From positions 111,326,328 to 111,390,327 of the forward strand of contig CM019064.1 in the NCBI GenBank assembly GCA_009667805.1: a DNA stretch of 64,000 nt, in the 5' to 3' direction. A model generated the notes under the pieces. That model did not search any database. It saw nothing but the letters and a program-made list of their open reading frames with translations, and had not been told where the DNA came from. This DNA is from Leptobrachium leishanense (taxonomy: Eukaryota > Chordata > Amphibia > Anura > Megophryidae). Every line of letters begins with the position of its first letter. Position 1 is the stretch's first letter. Made by a program: the position numbers and the translations under genes. This document shows positions 58,401-64,000 of this stretch, one piece after another.

Positions 58401-60379
58401 TACTGTATGTGAATATGTGTCTGCACTTTAAACACATTCATGTTGTACCACTAATATATTATGACATGCCATGTAATAAAATTTAACATTAAGAAATAAT
58501 GTCCACTGGATATATTAATAGAACGTGATACATAGTTTGGTTATGTATGTGGTCTAAAAGAAAAATATCAAAAGCGAAGCTATTTCAATTCCATATTAGA
58601 GGATTTACTGGAACATTTGTTGAAAATCAGAGCGATGTTTCATCATTGCCACAAAACACCCACATAGGTTTTACTGCTGGTGGACCTGATTCAAGAGATG
58701 ATATTGTGAATGGAAAGAGGAGGTCATAGTGACAGGATAAAAGAAATAATGGTTTCCACAAAGTATTGCTGTCAAATACCTCTCAGCAGGGAGGAAACAC
58801 ACATCAAGAAGATGGGATAATATACCACACATAATAGTTTGCAACCACAAAGTTCCTCTTAAAAACAAACAACTTGTTAACTATTAAACAGAGGGACCCC
58901 CTGTATGTGTCATGAAATGCGCCCTTTCTGTCAATACCTAAGACAATGCGTGGAGTCTGGTTTTACCTTTCTACATTTTCAAAGTCAGCTGAAAAAGTAC
59001 TAGGAAAAGTCAAATACACTGTTTGATAAGAACGTCATGGCCTCAGGGCTGACGATTTTATACCCTATTCAGGTGAAGCAGTTAAAATCACCAAGTGAGC
59101 TGTTAATTATAACACTCGTTAACATAAACAGTACTACTCATTCGATTCCAGCAGAAGCTTCTGTTGCAGATTAGCTGTTATGACTCCAAATTGTACATTT
59201 GTGCGTCCCATACTTTGCATATCAGCTGGCTCTTAATTAAGCCACTAATAGGAAGCCGATAATACTTAATGGCTTTTTATGACTTTAGCATTAGCATCTT
59301 GCTATGGCTGGCTCGACTGGAATAAGGCCCTTTCTTGGGTAGCGCTGCCTCATCCATCTTACCCATTTGTGCCTCTGACCTATTCCTATCAGCCTATTAT
59401 CCCTCTGTGCTTTCCCTCCACCCCTGTTGTATTTCTGCTCCTTCAGTTCTTACTCTATTGGGCCTTTTCCCCACCCTGCCCAATCCAGTTGTGCCTCTTC
59501 CATATCTTTATCTTTGCCATTGTGCCTGTGCACCAGGAGACTGAGCACTCTGACTGTTTGGTCATTAACAGAGAGACTGAGACTGCCAGAGGATGACTGA
59601 GTAACAAACAGAAGAAGCAATGTAGTAAGGAAGGGAGCAAATGGATCTAACGAGAAAGATTTTGAATGATGCACAAAAGGAAAGAAGGATATTGTGTCAC
59701 GATCATGGTACATGGGTAGAGGGTATGAGCTCAATATGCAGTGAATAACGAGCTGAGTCACGTGGATAAGGTATAATGGGGCTTTATTTTATACAGACAG
59801 CAGAATGGAAGGTGATGAACGGGGCAGGAATGGAGTTGACTGAGAAGGCATTGCAGAGAGGAACAAGACACAGGGCGACACTAAGGGAAACACAGCAGGA
59901 GATGTACGTAAGACACGAGACAGGAAAAGGGCTGATTGGAGACTTGGAAGTAAGGGACACTGGATCCTCGGAAGCAGGGGGCACTGGATACAGCAGTAGG
60001 CAATAATCGTGGTAGTCCATGCAATGGGTCATGGCAGGCGGCTGACAAACAAAGCATAAGTCCAAGCAACTTTCGGTACACAAGTAGTCCAAAGGAGCAT
60101 AGGAACAGTGGATGCTTCAGGGGAAAAGGCTATCAGGTAAGACAATGATGGAGCAATGCACCATGGGTGCTCCACCCTTATAAAGGAAAACATAGGCCTC
60201 ATTATAGGAAGCACCTGGTGTGAGCACACAGCCAGAAGGTGGCTTTGCAAGATGGATCTTGCCCAGGCTCAATCAGGGGTGTGCAGTACCGCCTTTGGCC
60301 TTCTTGCCATGGCGGCAATGGTGTGTTTCATGACATATTGAGAGGCACAGTGCAGAAAGGAGGTATTGGGGAAACAATG
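55428..60379. other. Gene-poor sequence
   Basis: About 5 kb with no gene that I can support. 55836-55882 carries the TATACCTAACAT hairpin-loop module on the minus strand. 59050-59310 looks like unique AT-rich sequence with TTAATTA-type motifs. 59760-60200 is purine-rich, like the repeats at 3.3 and 53.9 kb. Short frames (59279-59596, 59776-60006 and others) have no recognisable motif. Confidence 0.4.
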
Positions 60380-63300
60380 ATTTATTTATTTATTTATTTA
60401 TTTATAAAGGATTTTACCAGGAAGGATACATTGAGATTTCTCTTGTTTTCAAGTATGTCCTGGGTTCAAGAGCATTGAAATGTTACAGTCGTTACAGAGT
60501 AATAAGTGCAAGATATTAAAAACAAAACACAAATATACAGATTAACACGGAAAATAAATATGTAAGTAATATAGTTACTATGTTACATATTTACAGGTGC
60601 ATTCTGTACCAAGGTATGCTAGTAAGGAGCTCTTGAGTGACTTAAGACTGGGGGAAGATTCAATGGTGTCTGGAAGGTTATTCCATAAATGCGATGCTCT
60701 GTAGGAAAATGAGGATCGAGCCACTTTCTTTTTGTATTGTGGTATTGCAAGTAAGGTGCAAGTCCTGGATCGGAGGTTATAGAATGAGGGTACTGCTAGG
60801 GGAAGCAGTTTCTTCAGGTACGGTGGCAGCTTCCCAGAGAAGCTCTTAAACACCAGGTTGGAAAGGTTAAGGGTGCGTCTAGATTCCAGCGATGGCCAGT
60901 TTAGCTCTCTTAACATGTCACAATGGTGGGTCATGTAGTTACATTGTAGCACAAAGCGGCAGAATGAGTTATACAATGTAGTGAGTTTCTGAAGGTGTGT
61001 TTGTGGGGCTGCTGCATACACTACATCTCCATATTCAATAGCTGGCATAAGCATTTGTTGTACAATCTGCTTTCTTACCACGGGGCTCAGGCAGGATTTG
61101 TTTCTGTACAAGGCACCTAGTTTGGGGTAAAGTTTGGATGAGAGTTTTTCTATGTGGGGGCCAAAGGATAGATTTGGGTCTAACCACATACCTAGATATT
61201 TCAGAGAAGTGACTGTGGTCAGCGTGCCATTTGATTTTGTCCTGACATGTAGATTGGGATTTTGCAGTTTATGTAGTTTAGGTTCTGTTCCAAAGAGCAT
61301 TGTTACAGTTTTGTCATTATTTAGAAAAAGTTTGTTGTCTGTGATCCACTTTTCTACCTTTGTGAATTGTTCTTGCACACGGCCTCCAGCTGTGGGAGAT
61401 CTGGTTTGCTGGTATAGATTATGGTGTCATCTGCATACATGTCTACAGTTGAGGCGTTGGGCAGATCATTTATGAATAATGTGAATAGCAGGGGTCCGAG
61501 TATTGAGCCTTGGGGTACTCCGCACGTGACTGGGAGGAGCTACCAGAGATGGACACATGTTGCGATCGGTTGGTTACATATGATTGAAACCAGGTTAGTG
61601 TGTGATCACCAATACCAGAGTTTTTAAGTTTTGTAATAAGATGCCATGGTCTACGGTGTCAAAGGCCTTGGCAAAATCAAGGAAGATGGCTCCAGTTAGG
61701 TCTCCTTGTTCCATGCCAGCTTGGGTATCATTGCAAACTTTTAAAAGGGCGGTTGTAGTTGAGTGATTTGGACGAAAGCCGGATTAATCTAGGGTTAAAT
61801 AGTTTGTAGATTGATAATAATCACGTAATTGTGTGTACACACATTTTTCCAAAATTTTTGACATAACGGGGAGCAATGAGATTGGACGGTAGTTGGATAC
61901 CAAAGTACTGTCACCACTTTTATGGATCGGTACCACTCTCACAGTCTTCCATAGTTTGGGTATGTATCCAGTTGCCAGTGATTCATTGATGAGTGTCGCG
62001 ACAGGTTTTGGAATTGCTGGGGCACTTATTTTCAGCAGCATTGCTGGGATTTGATCAGGCCCAGACTGGTATTTCATTTTTTGATTACGGAGCAGTTTAG
62101 AAACTACACTGACAGGCACTGGTCTAAGGTTGAATTTATCTGCGATATGGGGTCCCTGCACGGTAGGAGGGGCCTGACCTGTGTGTGGCCTTTCTGTCGG
62201 TGTGTCATTTGCTAGCTTAGCAATTAGGATGGAGGCACACCCAACAAAATAATTATTAAAGGCATTTGCAACATCTAGGGGGTGTTGCAGGGTTTGGTTG
62301 TTTACTTTGACAGCAGCCGGCTGGGAGTGAACTGGGGGTGCTTGTATGTTTCTTATGATTCTCCAAAAATTTATAGGGTTTGATAGGTTATTGTTTAGAT
62401 TTTCATTGAAGTATTGGGCTTTAGCCACTTTAGTTTGTTTTGTACATGCATTCCAGCATTTTCGGTATTCACAGTGATCATTCATGGAACCAGTACTCTT
62501 GAAATTTGACCACAGTGAATCTCTAATCTGGTACAATTGTGTAAGATCAGCTGTAACCCAGGGGAGATGAGCCCCTTTTACTCGCACTTTACGCAGTGGG
62601 GCATGGGCATTCCAGACTTGCAGGAGCTCGGACGGAAAGAATTCAATTGCACAGTCCAAGTCTGGGATAAGGTTTAGTCTGTACCATGGGAGCCGTCTCA
62701 GATCACGTAGGAAGGTTTCAAGAATAAATTTCTTGAAAGACCTGGTGATTATTACCTTTGGGGGAGATTTTGTGGCTTTTATTTTTGCGCACACAGTACA
62801 CTAGACAGTGGTCACTGAAGCTATTAGTGAGAACGCCTGCCTCTTGTATTCTATTGGGACATGAAGAGCGAATCCAGTCCAGCAGGGTATGGTTAGGGCT
62901 GTTCATATTAATGCAAGTGGGGAGGAGATTAATTGAGTTAGCTGCAAGGCCTTAAACAGTGAGCAGTGTTTATTAGCTTTAGGATTCAGCCAATCAATAT
63001 TGAAATCGCCGAGGACCAGCAGTTCACTGTTTTGGTTTTGTTCAAGTAAGTTATGAAGGATTTCAGTTATGTCAGAGAGGGAGTGCACTGGAGTGCTTGG
63101 TGGGCGATAAAATCCAGCAACAATGATTGATTTACTGAATGGGATCTCAATTATACCGGAGAAGAAATCAAAGGTGGCAGGGGAGCTAGAATTCTGTAAG
63201 GGGGTGAACTTAATGGACTCATCAACATAAATAGCTATACCCCCAACCTCTTTGCTCTGTCCTTTCCATAACATGAATACCCCTGTATTGATATGGCAGA

Positions 63301-63540
63301 GTCTGGTACTTTTGGGGTTAACCATGATTCTGTGAGCACAAGGACTTTGGGTTTGTAATAGCAACACCAAGCTTGAAGCTCATCCAATTTTGCGGATGTT
63401 GCAGTGCACATGATGACGAGAGATATACAAGGGATGCATGGTGGTAACAGACACATAAGGGGAATTATGGAAAACGTGTGTGAGACAAAAGAGAGATGTA
63501 ATGGGAAAGCCAATGTAATTTTTTTGAAAAGAATCAATAT
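60380..63540 (-). mobile_element. L2/CR1/Rex1-like LINE on the minus strand
   Basis: Transcription would run from about 63540 to 60380. It carries an APE-type endonuclease, a reverse transcriptase, a 3' untranslated region and a tail of TAAA repeats (60379-60404 on the plus strand as ATTT). The 5' end is probably truncated shortly before the endonuclease start. The 3' region 60405-60470 is shared with both SINE copies. The clade call rests on [26 protein letters not shown] and YADDT motifs and the simple-repeat tail; I cannot separate L2 from Rex1 by eye. Confidence 0.85.
60578..63537 (-). pseudogene. LINE endonuclease-reverse transcriptase, multiply broken
   Basis: Pieces in order on the minus strand are as follows. 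Endonuclease start: KLDELQAWCCYYKPKVLVLT and ESWLTPKVPDSAI (63537-63235). Endonuclease middle: GGIAIYVDESIKF, GFYRPPSTPV and LVLGDFNIDWLNP (63370-62903). Endonuclease end: NHTLLDWI and NSFSDHCLVYC (62906-62718). Linker and first RT part: VRVVPIHKSGD and NYRPISLLPVMSKILEKCV (62794-61784), ending at an in-frame TAA just before SGFRPNHST. Central RT part: [35 protein letters not shown] and MYADDTIIY (61783-61380), with frame changes. C-terminal part: [18 protein letters not shown] to YLGTECTCKYVT (61378-60578). The catalytic aspartates remain. At least four frame changes and one stop make it non-functional. Confidence 0.88.
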
Positions 63541-64000
63541 AAATGCATCTTCTAGATTTTATTTATTAATTTGCATGGTTTAATGCAAATAGGATAGGGC
63601 TCAACTCTTGTGATGAGTGACCCTTTCATTTCTGAATTCAAATTACCCAAAGCCTAATTTTCTCAGCTGCATTGTTTCCAGTCTGTCCCTAGGAATGATG
63701 GGTGGTAACTGGTAAATTCAGTGTTATTTATTTGCTTGTGATATATATTAGCGTATGTGTGCGATTGCATGCGGTAGTATGTGAGTATTTGGTAGTGTAA
63801 GTGTGAGTTCATGGATGTGAATGTATGTAGTGGTGTATGTGAATGAGTGAACATGTGATAGATTATGCATTCATGCATCTATGTGAATATAATTGGTATG
63901 GAGTTTATAGTGATGAATCTGGAGCCCTGCAGAGTTGTCTTGCCCACGGCCTCCAAATGGTATGGTTGGCTTGATTTTTCCACATTCCCAGCCACCATGA
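63541..64000. other. No gene recognised; TG-rich tract
   Basis: 63740-63860 is a degenerate TG/GTATGTG-rich stretch, likely an old microsatellite. Nothing else can be named up to the end of the window. Confidence 0.4.

Noticed and set aside
60379..60404. Independent ATTT microsatellite
   Set aside because: It directly abuts the LINE 3' end and is its simple-repeat tail.

Overview
This is vertebrate nuclear DNA, most probably from a frog or toad. The base composition is AT-rich, I recognise no host exon, and the window is a dense mixture of transposable elements. The combination points to an anuran: recent Tc1-type transposons, an L1-clade LINE, a CR1-type LINE, an L2/CR1/Rex1-like LINE with its tRNA-derived SINE, and TTAA-flanked GC-rich foldback elements. 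The species assignment is inference. No bacterial, plasmid or viral gene is evident.

Layout. 0.8-2 kb: a foldback element (849-1741) with an internal tandem duplication, then a tRNA-derived SINE (1757-1976). 2.6-5 kb: GC-rich and purine-rich repeats, a tetranucleotide repeat and a hairpin module. 5265-6922: a Tc1 element with a broken transposase. 7.6-8.5 kb: the decayed end of another Tc1 family. 8.6-8.9 kb: a foldback repeat. 10.3-13.5 kb: two pairs of direct repeats, each enclosing a GCGAAACGCGT motif; one of these motifs has nearly all parts of a type I hammerhead ribozyme. 15.2-16.3 kb: T-rich repeat. 16541-23434: a second Tc1 family split by a 5'-truncated L1-clade LINE (18067-23330). 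29117-30728: a Tc1 sister copy with an open 338-residue transposase. 34.3-35.5 kb: long palindromes followed by a 19-bp minisatellite. 40.6 kb: a 70-bp tandem repeat. 42520-42850 and 46887-48120: TTAA-type elements built largely of hairpins, the second nested in a copy of the 849-1741 family. 48694-48814: a hAT-type MITE. 49.0-50.1 kb: a CR1-type LINE fragment. 51672-51900: a second SINE. 51918-53534: a third Tc1 sister copy. 54945-55425: a pogo-type MITE. 60380-63540: a full-span but broken LINE on the minus strand.

How the parts relate. Three copies of one Tc1 family let the window act as its own control. The unsplit copies show the empty site for the LINE insertion, and they show that the only open transposase has lost two residues between its catalytic D and E. 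The foldback element at 849-1741 likewise supplies the empty site for the TTAA element at 46887-48120. The SINEs share about 58 bp of 3' end with the LINE at 60-63 kb, as expected if that LINE family mobilises them. Only the transposase at 29494-30510 has an intact reading frame, and it is probably catalytically impaired.

Long stretches between these blocks (notably 8.9-10.3, 13.5-15.2, 24.6-29.1, 35.7-40.5, 44.9-46.6, 50.1-51.2 and 55.8-60.3 kb) show no gene I can support. Their short reading frames look random.
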